This document shows, in pieces, positions 35,767-44,829 of a DNA stretch of 64,000 nucleotides. A program made the translations under genes and the position numbers. The stretch is from assembly GCF_003368325.1 (NCBI RefSeq), contig NZ_CP031467.1, positions 3,472,001 through 3,536,000 on the forward strand, in the 5' to 3' direction. The notes under the pieces are model-generated. The model did no database searches. It saw only the letters and a list, made by a program, of their open reading frames with translations, and was not told where the DNA came from. This DNA comes from Paraburkholderia caffeinilytica. Its GTDB lineage: Bacteria > Pseudomonadota > Gammaproteobacteria > Burkholderiales > Burkholderiaceae. Within the stretch, counting starts at the first letter, position 1. Every line of letters begins with the position of its first letter.

Positions 35767-36840
35767 ATGACCCAACGTTTCGATTCGCCGGTTTCGCTCC
35801 GGCGCCGCCGGCTCGTGTCCGCGGTGCCGGCCGCGCTGTCAACCGTGCTATCAGCCTCATTACTCGGGGCGGCAGGCGCCGGCCCGTTTTCGACAGCCGC
35901 CGCAGCAGCCACGCTCGCAACAAGCGAGAAATCCGATCCACCAGTCGATCTCAGCAAAGTCCGTTTGCGCGTCGCAACCTATAAAGGCGGCGACGCAACG
36001 CTGCTGAAAACCGCGGGTCTCGCGAATACGCCGTACACGATCGACTGGTCCGAATTCCAGTCCGGCAATGCGATGGTCGAGGCGATGAACGGCGGCTCGC
36101 TCGATATCGCCTCGGGCAGCGAGATCCCACCGATCTTCGCGCGGCTGCAGAACGCGCAGGTGCGCGTGATCGCCGTCTACAAGGACGACGTCAACAATCA
36201 GGTAGTACTGGTCCCGAAAGGCTCGACGATCCGCTCGATCGCTGAACTGAAGGGCAAACGCGTCGGCTATCTGCGCGCCACCACCACGCATTACTACCTG
36301 CTGCGCATGCTCGAAGAGGCGGGGCTATCGTTCAACGATATTCAGGCCACCTCGCTCGCGCCGCGCGACGGCTTTGCCGCTTTCAACGCCGGCTCGCTCG
36401 ACGCCTGGGCGATCTACGGCTACAACGTGCCGCTCGCGATCTCGCAAGCGGGCGCTCGCGTGCTGAAAAACGCCAATGGCTATCTATCCGGCAACTATCT
36501 GTACTACGGTCATCCGTCGGTGCTCGCGGATCCGCAACGGCGGGCCGCGTCCGCGGATCTGCTGGTGCGGCTGCAACGCGCCTGCGCGTGGTTCGGCCAG
36601 CATCAGGATGCCTACGCGAAGGTGTTGTCCACCGAGTTGCGGGTGCCCGAGGAGGCGATCCGCTCGTTGTATCGCAACCAGAGCCAGGCGCGCCGCGTGA
36701 CCGGCGTCACGGCGGCGGACATCGCGAGCGAGCAGCAGGTTGCCGATACGTTCGCGCGTGCCGCGGTCATCGACCGGCATGTCGACGTCGCACCGTTATG
36801 GACCGACACCTTCAATGCCGCGCTCGCCCACGGTGCGTAA
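35767..36840 (+). CDS. sulfonate-type ABC transporter substrate-binding protein
   Basis: A 357-residue exported protein. The N-terminus (RRRRLVSAVPAALSTVLSASLLGAAGAG) resembles a twin-arginine-type or long Sec signal. The mature domain belongs to the SsuA/TauA/NrtA group: PYTIDWSEFQSGNAMVEAMNGGSLDIASGSEIPPIF in key parts IDWSEF and IASGSEIP, then LKGKRVGYLRATTTHYYL and SLDAWAIYGYN. It would bind a sulfonate, sulfate ester or similar in the periplasm. No permease or ATPase gene accompanies it. Confidence 0.85.
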   Translation: MTQRFDSPVSLRRRRLVSAVPAALSTVLSASLLGAAGAGPFSTAAAAATLATSEKSDPPVDLSKVRLRVATYKGGDATLLKTAGLANTPYTIDWSEFQSGNAMVEAMNGGSLDIASGSEIPPIFARLQNAQVRVIAVYKDDVNNQVVLVPKGSTIRSIAELKGKRVGYLRATTTHYYLLRMLEEAGLSFNDIQATSLAPRDGFAAFNAGSLDAWAIYGYNVPLAISQAGARVLKNANGYLSGNYLYYGHPSVLADPQRRAASADLLVRLQRACAWFGQHQDAYAKVLSTELRVPEEAIRSLYRNQSQARRVTGVTAADIASEQQVADTFARAAVIDRHVDVAPLWTDTFNAALAHGA

Positions 36841-36872
36841 CCGATTCAATCCCCCCTTATTCTGAACATTCG

Positions 36873-37481
36873 ATGACTCAAGCTCTGAGACCAGACCGGC
36901 TGCGCGCGTTCGTCGGCCGGATTGCGTCGCTCGTCGACGAGCACGCGCCCGAAGCGCATCTGCTCGAAGCCGGCGGCGCCGCGCTGCGTGAGCTGATTGC
37001 CCACGACGACTGGTTGCCCGCCGCCTTCGCGCAGCCCGACCCCGAGCGCTATCAACAATTCCTGCTGCACGCGGATTCGCGGCAGCGGTTTTCAATCGTA
37101 AGTTTTGTATGGGGGCCGGGTCAGTCGACACCGGTGCACGACCACACCGTATGGGGTTTGATCGGCGTGCTGCGTGGTGCGGAAATTGCTCAGGGATATC
37201 GCATCACACCAGACGGCGCGCTGGAGGAAGAGGGGCCGGCAAAGCGCCTCGATACCGGCACGGTGGATGCGGTCTCGCCGCGCATCGGCGATATCCATCG
37301 CGTGAGCAATGCTTTTCACGATCGTACGTCGATCAGCATTCACGTGTACGGTGGAAATATCGGCGCGGTGACGCGTTCCGTCTATCCGTCCGGCGGCGGC
37401 CGCAAAACCTTTATCTCCGGCTACTCGAACGACGTGTTGCCGAATATCTGGAATGTTTCGAAGGAGTCCCTGATCTCATGA
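36873..37481 (+). CDS. cysteine dioxygenase-like (thiol dioxygenase) cupin protein
   Basis: A 202-residue protein from the ATG at 36873. The cupin metal site is visible in PVHDHTVWGLIGVL and GDIHRVSN, giving two adjacent histidines and a later His, as in cysteine and mercaptopropionate dioxygenases that oxidise thiols to sulfinates with Fe(II) and O2. The N-terminal 60 residues are helical, as usual. Its stop overlaps the rhodanese start (ATGA), so the two are made together. Confidence 0.85.
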   Translation: MTQALRPDRLRAFVGRIASLVDEHAPEAHLLEAGGAALRELIAHDDWLPAAFAQPDPERYQQFLLHADSRQRFSIVSFVWGPGQSTPVHDHTVWGLIGVLRGAEIAQGYRITPDGALEEEGPAKRLDTGTVDAVSPRIGDIHRVSNAFHDRTSISIHVYGGNIGAVTRSVYPSGGGRKTFISGYSNDVLPNIWNVSKESLIS

Positions 37482-39079
37482 GTTTCGCTACAGAATTCCG
37501 TACCCGATCATTCAAGGACGTGCGCCGCGCACTGCTCGAGCGAGAGGAAATCGCGCTCGTCGACGTGCGCGAGGAGGATCCGCACGCGCGCAGTCATCCG
37601 TTGTTCGCTGCCAACCTGTCGCTGTCGCGGCTCGAACTGGAAGCGCCCGTGCGCTTGCCGCGCCGCGACGTGCCGGTCGTCGTGTTCGACGACGGTGAAG
37701 GGCTTGCTGAACGCGCCGCGCGCCGGCTGAGCGAGCTGGGCTATACCCACGTCGCGCTGCTCGATGGCGGTTTGCAAGGCTGGCGCGAGGCGGGCGGTGA
37801 GCTGTTCCAGGACGTCAACGTGCCGAGCAAGGCATTCGGCGAACTGGTCGAAAGCGAACGTCATACACCGTCCCTCGGTGCGCCGCAGGTGCTCGCGCTG
37901 CTCGATCACGAAGCCGATGTGGTGGTGCTCGACGCACGCCGCTTCGACGAATACCAGGCCATGAATATTCCCGGCAGCATCAGCGTGCCGGGCGCGGAAC
38001 TGGTGTTGCGTGCGCGGCAGCTCGCGCCGGATCCCGCCACGCGGATCATCGTCAATTGCGCGGGGCGCACGCGCAGCATCATCGGCGCGCAGTCGCTGAT
38101 CAATGCGGGCGTACCGAATCCGGTCGCGGCGCTGCGCAATGGCACCATCGGCTGGACGCTTGCCGGTCAGGCGCTCGCGCACGGCAGCTCGCGCCGCTTC
38201 GAGCCGATTGCCGATGACGCACTTCGCCTCGCCGCCGCCGATTCCGCGCGCGGCGTGGCGGATCGCGCCAGGGTGGGCCGCACGTCGCGCGACGAAGCGC
38301 GTCGGTGGGCCGACGAATCGGTCCGCACCGTCTATCGCTTCGACGTGCGCACGCCGGAAGAATACGAAGCGGGGCACGTGCCCGGTTTTCGCAATGCGCC
38401 GGGCGGCCAGCTCGTGCAGGAGACCGACATGTTCGCGCCGGTGCGCGGCGCGCGCGTGATCCTCGCCGACAACGACGGCGTGCGCGCGAACATGACCGCG
38501 TCGTGGCTCGCGCAGATGAACGTCGAGGTGTACGTGGTGGACGGCCTGGGCAACGCCGACTTCAGCGAAAAAGGCGCCGCGCCCGCCGCGCGCCACGCGC
38601 CCACGCCGCCTGCCGTCGATGAGGTCACGCCGGCCGGACTGGTGACGCTGCTGCAATCGCCCGGCACCGTCGTGCTGGATTTCACGACCAGCGCGAACTA
38701 TGTGAAGCGACATATTCCGGGTGCATGGTTCGCGATTCGTGCGCAACTCGGCGAAGCATTGCGCAAGCTGCCGGACGCGCAACGTTATGTGGTGACCTGC
38801 GGCAGCAGTCTGCTGGCGCGCTTTGCCGCACCCGATCTGGCGGCGTTGACGGGCAAGCCGGTGCAGGTGCTGAGCGGCGGTACGAGCGCGTGGATCGAAG
38901 CGGGCTTGCCTGTGGAGAGCGGTGAGACACGGCTGGCATCGCCGCGCATCGACAGGTATCGTCGCCCGTATGAGGGAACCGATAACGCCCGCGAAGCGAT
39001 GAACGCGTATCTGGAGTGGGAGTACGGCCTCGTCGCTCAGCTTGGGCGCGATGGAACGCACGGTTTCCGCGTGATCTGA
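37478..39079 (+). CDS. four-domain rhodanese-like protein
   Basis: A 533-residue protein built from four rhodanese domains (about 10-110, 125-235, 275-375 and 385-500). Active-site Cys occurs only in domain 2 (VNCAGRTRS, C194) and domain 4 (VVTCGSSLLARFAA, C441). Domains 1 and 3 have Asp in the matching loop (VVFDDGEG and ILADNDGVR) and are presumably non-catalytic. It should move sulfane sulfur, which fits its coupling to the thiol dioxygenase gene. A strong AAGGAG lies before the start. Confidence 0.88.
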   Translation: MSFATEFRTRSFKDVRRALLEREEIALVDVREEDPHARSHPLFAANLSLSRLELEAPVRLPRRDVPVVVFDDGEGLAERAARRLSELGYTHVALLDGGLQGWREAGGELFQDVNVPSKAFGELVESERHTPSLGAPQVLALLDHEADVVVLDARRFDEYQAMNIPGSISVPGAELVLRARQLAPDPATRIIVNCAGRTRSIIGAQSLINAGVPNPVAALRNGTIGWTLAGQALAHGSSRRFEPIADDALRLAAADSARGVADRARVGRTSRDEARRWADESVRTVYRFDVRTPEEYEAGHVPGFRNAPGGQLVQETDMFAPVRGARVILADNDGVRANMTASWLAQMNVEVYVVDGLGNADFSEKGAAPAARHAPTPPAVDEVTPAGLVTLLQSPGTVVLDFTTSANYVKRHIPGAWFAIRAQLGEALRKLPDAQRYVVTCGSSLLARFAAPDLAALTGKPVQVLSGGTSAWIEAGLPVESGETRLASPRIDRYRRPYEGTDNAREAMNAYLEWEYGLVAQLGRDGTHGFRVI

Positions 39080-39098
39080 CAGGCCATCGGCGCGCGGC

Positions 39099-40010
39099 TC
39101 AAGCCGCGCGCTGCGCACGCGCCTCCTTGAATTGCCGCTCGATCGCCGCCCCGAAACGCTCGACCGGCTGTTGCAATTTACCCAGCACGCGCGGATGCAC
39201 GAGCCAGATGTCGATGAGCGGCTTGAAGTCGCTGATCGGCACGATATCGAGTGCGTTCGCGTGAGCGCTGGCCTGCAGCAGCGGTAACGGCACGAGGCCG
39301 AGACCGTTGCCGTCGGCGATCAACTGCAATTGCAGTTCGGTGCCGAGCGTTTCCAGATTGAGCTTGAGCGCGAGCCCCAGACCCGTCAGCGCGCGTTGCA
39401 GACCGTCGCGAAAGCCGCATCCATCCGGATTCAACACCCAGCCGATCGACTGGCATTCCGCCAGGGTATGCGCGCGTTTTTTCAACCTGCCTTTCTGCGC
39501 GACCACCGCCAGCTTGACCCGGCCAAGCGAGCGGGCCGACAAGGTCTCGTCGAAAGTCTTGTTGCTGGGCAGCAGGATCGCGGCGGCGTCGAGTTCGCCC
39601 TGCTCGACGCGTTGCAGTAGCTGGCTGCCCCAACCGGTCGACGCGCGCGCCTGCAGATCGGGGTAGGAGGATTTGAGTCCGCGCATCGCATCGGTAAGCG
39701 CAATATCGGCAATGGTCTGCGCGACGCCGAGGCGCAGTGTGCCGACGGGCGGCGTGTCAGTGGCGACGATCTCGCGCAGCACGTCGAGTTCGCGCTGAAT
39801 CACGCGGCATTGTTCGTAGACGATGCGGCCCGTCACCGTTGCCTTGAGCGGACGCGTATTGCGGTCGAGCAACTCGACGCCGAGCGCCTCCTCGAAATTC
39901 TGCAGCCGGCGCGTGATCGCCGGTTGTGTGAGGCCAAGCGAGAGCGCAGCCTGTTGCAATGACTGACAGCGGATGACGGTGACGTATGCGTCAATTTCGT
40001 CGATCTTCAT
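39099..40010 (-). CDS. LysR-family regulator of the organosulfur locus
   Basis: A 303-residue protein from the ATG at 40010. The helix-turn-helix is clear: CQSLQQAALSLGLTQPAITRRLQNFEEALGVELLDRNTRPLKAT, read as the pattern over residues 15-60. The rest is a normal LysR effector domain. It converges with the rhodanese gene and is divergent from the binding-protein gene 40209-41195, so it probably controls the sulfur genes on both sides, possibly with a sulfur metabolite as signal. Confidence 0.88.
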   Translation of the reverse strand: MKIDEIDAYVTVIRCQSLQQAALSLGLTQPAITRRLQNFEEALGVELLDRNTRPLKATVTGRIVYEQCRVIQRELDVLREIVATDTPPVGTLRLGVAQTIADIALTDAMRGLKSSYPDLQARASTGWGSQLLQRVEQGELDAAAILLPSNKTFDETLSARSLGRVKLAVVAQKGRLKKRAHTLAECQSIGWVLNPDGCGFRDGLQRALTGLGLALKLNLETLGTELQLQLIADGNGLGLVPLPLLQASAHANALDIVPISDFKPLIDIWLVHPRVLGKLQQPVERFGAAIERQFKEARAQRAA

Positions 40011-40208
40011 GATGAGCGGTGACTTGTTGAGCGCGCAACGAGGCGCAAGATTCGTGCGTTCGATGATACCCGTATCGATGTGCGCGCATGCCTCACCGGT
40101 CAATAAAATTCGCATATTTGCTTAGCAGAATAATGCGTTTGTCTTATACAGATGCGTGCCTTATCGTGCGGTAGCAGATCACCTGGATGCCACGACGTAA
40201 TCACCGCC

Positions 40209-41195
40209 ATGACGACTTCCCGTTCTTCGTTCTCCGTCTCATCCGTCTTGCAACGTGCGTTGCTGAAACCGCTCGGCGCGGCAGTGCTCGCACTGTGCGC
40301 GACAGTTTGCGCAACGCAGACTGTCGCAGCGGATCTACCGGTGCTCAAGGTCGGCGACCAGTCCTTGCAAACGCGTGGCATTCTCGAAGCATCCGGACAA
40401 CTGAAAGACCTGCCGTACAAAATCGAGTGGTTCAACTTTCCGGCGGCGCAACCGCTGGGTGAAGCGCTGAACGCCGGCGCCGTGGATGTCGGCGGACTGG
40501 GCGATGCGCCGCTCGTGTTCGCGCTCGCAGCCGGTGCCCGGGTGCGTGCGGTCGCGGCGACCCGGTCGAATCCGCTGGATCTGGCGATCGTCGTCGGCGC
40601 GCAATCGCCGTTGAACGATGCCGCGAGCCTGAAGGGCAAGCGTATCGCCACGACGCGCGGTTCGATCGGCCACTATCTCGCGCTCGCCGCGCTGAAGAAG
40701 GCCAATGTGCCGGCCGCCGACGTCACGTTCGTGTTCCTCGCACCCGCCGATGCGAAGGCGGCGCTTGCGTCGGGCAGCGTCGATGCGTGGTCCGTGTGGG
40801 ACCCGTACACCGCACTCGGTGAAGCGCGCGATCACGATCGCATCATCGCCAACGGCGTCGGGTTGTCCGAAGGGCTCAGCTATCAGGTCGCGACCGAACG
40901 CGCGATCGCGGACAAGCGCGTGCAACTCGCCGACTTCCTGCGACGTGTGGCGATCGGCCAGCGTTGGGCGCTTTCGCATCCCGACGAAGTGGCCGCGATG
41001 CAATCAAAAGTCACGGGCTTGCCGACCGATGTGCTGAAAACCGTCTACCTGCGAGGCCAGGTGCATCCGGTGGCGATCGACGACAGCGTCGTCGCCGCGC
41101 AGCAGCGCACCGCCGATACCTACGAAGCCGCCAACGTGATTCGTGCGCATCTCGACGTGCGCACGAGCTTCGATCGTAGCTTCCCGCTGCCTTGA
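40209..41195 (+). CDS. sulfonate-type ABC transporter substrate-binding protein
   Basis: A 328-residue protein, start MTTSRSSFSVSS, with a Sec signal ending ATQTVAA. The mature domain is SsuA-like: LPVLKVGDQSLQTRG, IEWFNFPAAQPLGEALNAGAVDVGGLGDAPLVFALAAGA (key parts EWFNFPAA and GGLGDAP), then LKGKRIATTRGSIGHYL and SVDAWSVWDPY. The last motif is the hallmark of aliphatic-sulfonate binding proteins. Again no permease or ATPase gene beside it. Confidence 0.9.
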   Translation: MTTSRSSFSVSSVLQRALLKPLGAAVLALCATVCATQTVAADLPVLKVGDQSLQTRGILEASGQLKDLPYKIEWFNFPAAQPLGEALNAGAVDVGGLGDAPLVFALAAGARVRAVAATRSNPLDLAIVVGAQSPLNDAASLKGKRIATTRGSIGHYLALAALKKANVPAADVTFVFLAPADAKAALASGSVDAWSVWDPYTALGEARDHDRIIANGVGLSEGLSYQVATERAIADKRVQLADFLRRVAIGQRWALSHPDEVAAMQSKVTGLPTDVLKTVYLRGQVHPVAIDDSVVAAQQRTADTYEAANVIRAHLDVRTSFDRSFPLP

Positions 41196-41270
41196 TCCTT
41201 GATGCGGCCTATCGGAGTCCTCGTTTGGCTTTCTCCCCGGCCTGAAGGTCGAGGTTTCCCGGAGACATTG

Positions 41271-42458
41271 ATGAACGCACCGATTGCCGAGAGCGCGGTG
41301 ACGCGCCGTCATCCACCGCTCGATAGCGATGCCTTCGACGCACTGCTCGCGCGGCTCACCAGCGAGTTCGCCGCAAGCGCGGCGCACTACGACCGCACAG
41401 CGGAATTTCCGCACGCCAACCTCGCGCGCCTGCACGAATTCGATCTGCTCTCGTTGACGGTGCCCGCATCGCTTGGCGGCGCGGGCGCGAGCTTGCCGCA
41501 GGCCTTGAAGGTAGTGCGCGCGGTGGCGCGTGGCGAGCCCTCCACCGCACTGGTGCTGGTGATGCAATACCTGTTTCATCATCGCTTGCAGGGCAACCCG
41601 CATTGGCCCGTCGAGCTGCGTGAACGCGTGGCGCGTGATGCGGTACGCGATGGCGCGCTGATCAACTCGCTACGCGTCGAGCCCGAGCTCGGCACACCGG
41701 CACGCGGCGGTTTGCCGTCGACGATCGCGAAGCGCAGCGCCGACGGCTGGATCATCGACGGCAGCAAGCTGTATTCGACCGGCAGTCCCGGCCTCACCTG
41801 GCTCGCCGTGTGGGCGCGCAGCGACGAGACGCCGCCGCGTGTCGGCGTGTGGCTGGTGCAGCGGGACACGCCGGGTGTGCGGGTCGGCAGCGAATGGAAT
41901 CATCTCGGCATGCGCGCCACGGGCAGTCACGAACTCGTGTTCGACAGTGTGCATGTGCCGGCCGCTCATGCGGTCGACATCAATCTGCCCGGCGAGCCAG
42001 GCGCGGGACTCGATGCGCTCGGCTTCGCGTGGATGAGCGTGTTGTTGTCGGCGGTGTACGACGGCGTTGCGCGGGCGGCGCGTGACTGGTTCGCGCAATG
42101 GGCCGCCGAGCGCACGCCCGGCAATCTTGGCGCGCCGCTCGCGAGCCTGCCAGCGTTTCAGCAGACGCTCGGCCGGATCGACGCGCTGCTGTTCAGCAAT
42201 CGCGTGCTGCTCGACGCGGGTGCGCACGCCGAGCGCGTGACACTCGACGAAGCGCCGCTCGTCAAATACACGGTGACGAATCAGGCGATCGAGGCGGTGC
42301 AACTGGCCGTCGAGGCGAGCGGCAATCCCGGTCTGAGCCGTGACAATGCGCTTGAGCGTCACTATCGCGACGTGCTGTGCGCGCGGATTCATACGCCACA
42401 GAACGATTCGGTGCTGCAGGGGGCAGGGCGCGCGGGTTTCGCAAAAAGCGCAACCTGA
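41271..42458 (+). CDS. acyl-CoA dehydrogenase-family flavoprotein, SfnB/DszC-like
   Basis: A 395-residue protein from the ATG at 41271 (CGGAGACATTG before it). It has the acyl-CoA dehydrogenase fold: N-terminal helices, FDLLSLTVPASLGGAGASLPQALKVV, the middle barrel segment GSKLYSTGSPGLTWLAVWARSD, and NHLGMRATGSHELVFDSVHVP. Members of this type-2 group beside sulfur genes (SfnB, DszC) are FMN-dependent oxygenases or dehydrogenases that act on organosulfur compounds rather than on acyl-CoA. The catalytic Glu of true acyl-CoA dehydrogenases was not identified here. Confidence 0.8.
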   Translation: MNAPIAESAVTRRHPPLDSDAFDALLARLTSEFAASAAHYDRTAEFPHANLARLHEFDLLSLTVPASLGGAGASLPQALKVVRAVARGEPSTALVLVMQYLFHHRLQGNPHWPVELRERVARDAVRDGALINSLRVEPELGTPARGGLPSTIAKRSADGWIIDGSKLYSTGSPGLTWLAVWARSDETPPRVGVWLVQRDTPGVRVGSEWNHLGMRATGSHELVFDSVHVPAAHAVDINLPGEPGAGLDALGFAWMSVLLSAVYDGVARAARDWFAQWAAERTPGNLGAPLASLPAFQQTLGRIDALLFSNRVLLDAGAHAERVTLDEAPLVKYTVTNQAIEAVQLAVEASGNPGLSRDNALERHYRDVLCARIHTPQNDSVLQGAGRAGFAKSAT

Positions 42459-42585
42459 GCGGAGTTCGCCAGACCTCGATGGGCCGGTTCTCGATGGACC
42501 GCACGCGCCACGCGGCGCAAATCATCTGCCAATTCGGTGTAAACGCGCTCTCGTTTAAATCGGCCGATCCGTTTAGATTAGCTGC

Positions 42586-42809
42586 ACTTGGAAGGCTTAT
42601 CGAGGGACCAGGGCGGCCAAACAAGCAGCGGTCCGCCATTCCGGCGACGGCGCAAGGTTAGAGGCCAAGGTCTCTCACCACCTCGCCCGGGACCGGACCG
42701 CTGCGCGTCGTCCGCTGTATTGCGTTTCAGGCGGCCGTTTGGCTACTGTTTATTTCCGGTTTGACCGTATCGACCGACTTGGCGACGCTTTGCACAGCGT
42801 CGCCTTTTT
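42586..42809 (+). ncRNA. candidate structured small RNA ending in a rho-independent terminator
   Basis: GCAGCGGTCCG (42625-42635) pairs perfectly with CGGACCGCTGC (42694-42704). Inside it CCGGCGA can pair with TCGCCCGG with one bulge, and GGTTAGAG can pair with CTCTCACC around an 8-base apical loop, one mismatch. Outside it GCCAAAC (42616-42622) pairs with GTTTGGC (42737-42743). A strong terminator follows at 42781-42809. The rod-like form recalls 6S RNA but no 6S consensus was matched. The start near 42586 is a guess from a TAGATT box at 42574. It could instead be the 3' untranslated end of the preceding gene. Confidence 0.4.
42781..42809 (+). terminator. strong rho-independent terminator
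   Basis: GGCGACGCT (42781-42789) pairs perfectly with AGCGTCGCC (42796-42804), 6-base loop, followed by five Ts. It is 323 bases after the nearest upstream stop codon, which is why a separate transcript is suspected. Confidence 0.9.
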
Positions 42810-43126
42810 GCTTGTGGCGACGGTTTTCCCGGGTTCACCGCGGATTTGCCGCCCTTTTGCCGTGCTTCCAGCGGCATGTTTTGCCGCGCTCTCGCCCGTG
42901 CCGGCGCAAGTGCTCTTTTGCATGGTTTTCCTCGGCCTCGCCGCACAATCGCATCCTTCCGCAAATCACACTGCATAACGGCCCGCAGCCGCCTTGCCGC
43001 CCTCGCTCGCGGTTTTTCCCGTGCGCGGTTATCCTGTAGTACGTCCCTAAGGAAGTCTCCTCGGGGACGCCCTACACAACGGGATGCGGGCGAATTGCCG
43101 CTTCGCGTCCGTACAGGAAACTTGCT

Positions 43127-43678
43127 GTGAGCCTCAAACTGCTTACCGTCGCGATGCTGGCCGCGTGCGTTGCGCTGACTGGTTGCGACGACCAACAGAG
43201 CGACCGTGCCGTGCAAAAACTCAAGGAATTCTTCAACGCCGTCAAGCCGGATGCACTATTGCTCAAGAACATGACGCCGGGCATCACGACCGAGGCGCAG
43301 ATCCGCGATCAGATGGGCAAGCCGGAAACCGAGCGTACGTTTACCGACGGCTCGAAGCGCTTCGAGTATCCGCGTGGCCCGCAAGGACTGAACACGTACA
43401 TGGTCGACATCGACCGCGACGGCAAATTGCAGGCGATCACGCAGGTGCTGACCGCCGACAACTTCGGGAAGATTCGCATCGGCATGACTGAGGACGAGGT
43501 ACGCCGCTTGCTCGGCAAACCTGGCCAGATCGCCGTGTTTCCGCTCAAGCCGGAGACCGTATGGAGCTGGAAGTGGCGCGAGGGCGGCGTGACCGAAGAA
43601 GGCATTTTCAACGTGCACTTCGACCAATATGAGAAGGTGTACACGACATCGCGCTCGGACGTGATACGCGGACGCTAG
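43127..43678 (+). CDS. BamE/SmpA-OmlA-like lipoprotein
   Basis: A 183-residue protein with GTG start (CAGGAAA before it). The N-terminus MSLKLLTVAMLAACVALTGC has a clear lipobox LTGC, so the mature protein is a lipoprotein. The body has two SmpA/OmlA-type repeats: NMTPGITTEAQIRDQMGKPETERTFTDGSKRFEYP (key words MTPGITTEAQI, GKPETE) and KIRIGMTEDEVRRLLGKPGQIAVF. In BamE this domain sits in the outer-membrane assembly complex. Here the protein has the domain twice and a longer length, so it is a relative rather than BamE itself. Confidence 0.8.
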   Translation: MSLKLLTVAMLAACVALTGCDDQQSDRAVQKLKEFFNAVKPDALLLKNMTPGITTEAQIRDQMGKPETERTFTDGSKRFEYPRGPQGLNTYMVDIDRDGKLQAITQVLTADNFGKIRIGMTEDEVRRLLGKPGQIAVFPLKPETVWSWKWREGGVTEEGIFNVHFDQYEKVYTTSRSDVIRGR

Positions 43679-43700
43679 CCGATAGAAGGCGGGGAACGAC

Positions 43701-44654
43701 ATGATACATCGACGTCGATACAGCCGGATCGGGCTGGTGTTGGGGGGCGGTGCAGCGCGTGGCTGGGCGCATATCGGCGCGATTCGCGCGTTGCTCGAGG
43801 CGGGCATCAAGCCGGATGTGGTGTGCGGCACGTCGATTGGCGCGCTGGTGGGCGCCGTGTATGCAAACGGCGATCTCGACTGGCTCGAGGAATGGGTTTC
43901 GAAGCTTACGTGGCAAACGGTGGTGCGGCTACTCGATCTGCGTTTTTCGGGCGGCTTGCTCGGCGGGCGCAAGGTGATCCAGCTATTCGCGGACAAATTC
44001 GACGGCCGCTCGATCGCGCAGTTGAACATGCCGTTCGCGGCGGTGGCCACCGAACTCGATTCGGGGCGCGAGAGCTGGTTGCAGGACGGCAGCGTGGTCG
44101 ACGCGGTGCGCGCCTCGATTGCGATTCCGGGGATTTTCACGCCGGTGTTTCACAACGGGGTGTGGCTGGTGGACGGCGGCTTGAGCAATCCGGTGCCGGT
44201 CTCGGTGGCGCGCGGCATGCGGGCGGACTGCGTGATCGCGGTCGATCTGAACAACGACATTCTGAATGGGCGCGATTTCGGCGGCGCGGCGGTGGACACG
44301 CCGGCGCTCGACCCGGGTGCGCCGCCGCCGGTCGCGCTGCGTCGCAATGGGAAGCCTTGGCCGCGCTGGCTGGCACCGGCCGAAGCGCGCGCTTCCGACG
44401 ATGTGCGCGTGGCGCCGGCGCCGAGTGCGCGCGTGCCGTCGATGCTGAGTTCGATCGCGCAGAGCATCGACATCATGCAGGTGAGGATTTCGCGGAGCCG
44501 GCTGGCGGGTGAGCCGGCGGATATTTTGATTCAGCCGCGGCTGGGCGGGATGGGGATTTTTGATTTTCACCGTGCCGGGCCGGCGATTGAAGAGGGACGC
44601 GCGGCGGTGGAGGTTATGCTGCCGGCTATTCGGGCGAGGTTGGGGATTGAATGA
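43701..44654 (+). CDS. patatin-like phospholipase (RssA-type)
   Basis: A 317-residue protein from the ATG at 43701 (22 bases after the previous stop, so probably co-transcribed). The patatin catalytic dyad is present: LVLGGGAARGWAHIG (oxyanion GGGAARG), GTSIGALVG (nucleophile Ser) and DGGLSNPVPV (Asp). The C-terminal third is proline/alanine-rich then ends in a helical part. Bacterial patatins hydrolyse phospholipid or act as secreted effectors; this one lacks a signal peptide. Confidence 0.9.
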   Translation: MIHRRRYSRIGLVLGGGAARGWAHIGAIRALLEAGIKPDVVCGTSIGALVGAVYANGDLDWLEEWVSKLTWQTVVRLLDLRFSGGLLGGRKVIQLFADKFDGRSIAQLNMPFAAVATELDSGRESWLQDGSVVDAVRASIAIPGIFTPVFHNGVWLVDGGLSNPVPVSVARGMRADCVIAVDLNNDILNGRDFGGAAVDTPALDPGAPPPVALRRNGKPWPRWLAPAEARASDDVRVAPAPSARVPSMLSSIAQSIDIMQVRISRSRLAGEPADILIQPRLGGMGIFDFHRAGPAIEEGRAAVEVMLPAIRARLGIE

Positions 44655-44829
44655 GGGTTTGGTTGGTTGCCTGCTCGGCGATTTTTTTCTGGTTGTGTGT
44701 TTGCCTTCGGCGATGGTTTTTTCTTGATCTGGTTGTCTGTTTTGTAGTCTTTGGCTGTGCGCTTACGGCGTTGGGCTTTCCTTGAATTGCTAGTGGTCTA
44801 TTAGCGTTCGCCCCTGTGCGGGGCAGGCA

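Larger units (their letters stand above)
42459..43126. other. 668-base non-coding region with structured RNA candidate
   Basis: No protein gene is convincing. It holds nested complementary segments (42616-42743) and a near-perfect rho-independent terminator (42781-42809), then about 320 bases of leader before the lipoprotein gene at 43127. Confidence 0.5.

Noticed and set aside
42739..42978. Rightward 79-codon frame in the RNA-candidate region
   Set aside because: It spans the terminator hairpin and has no ribosome site or domain.
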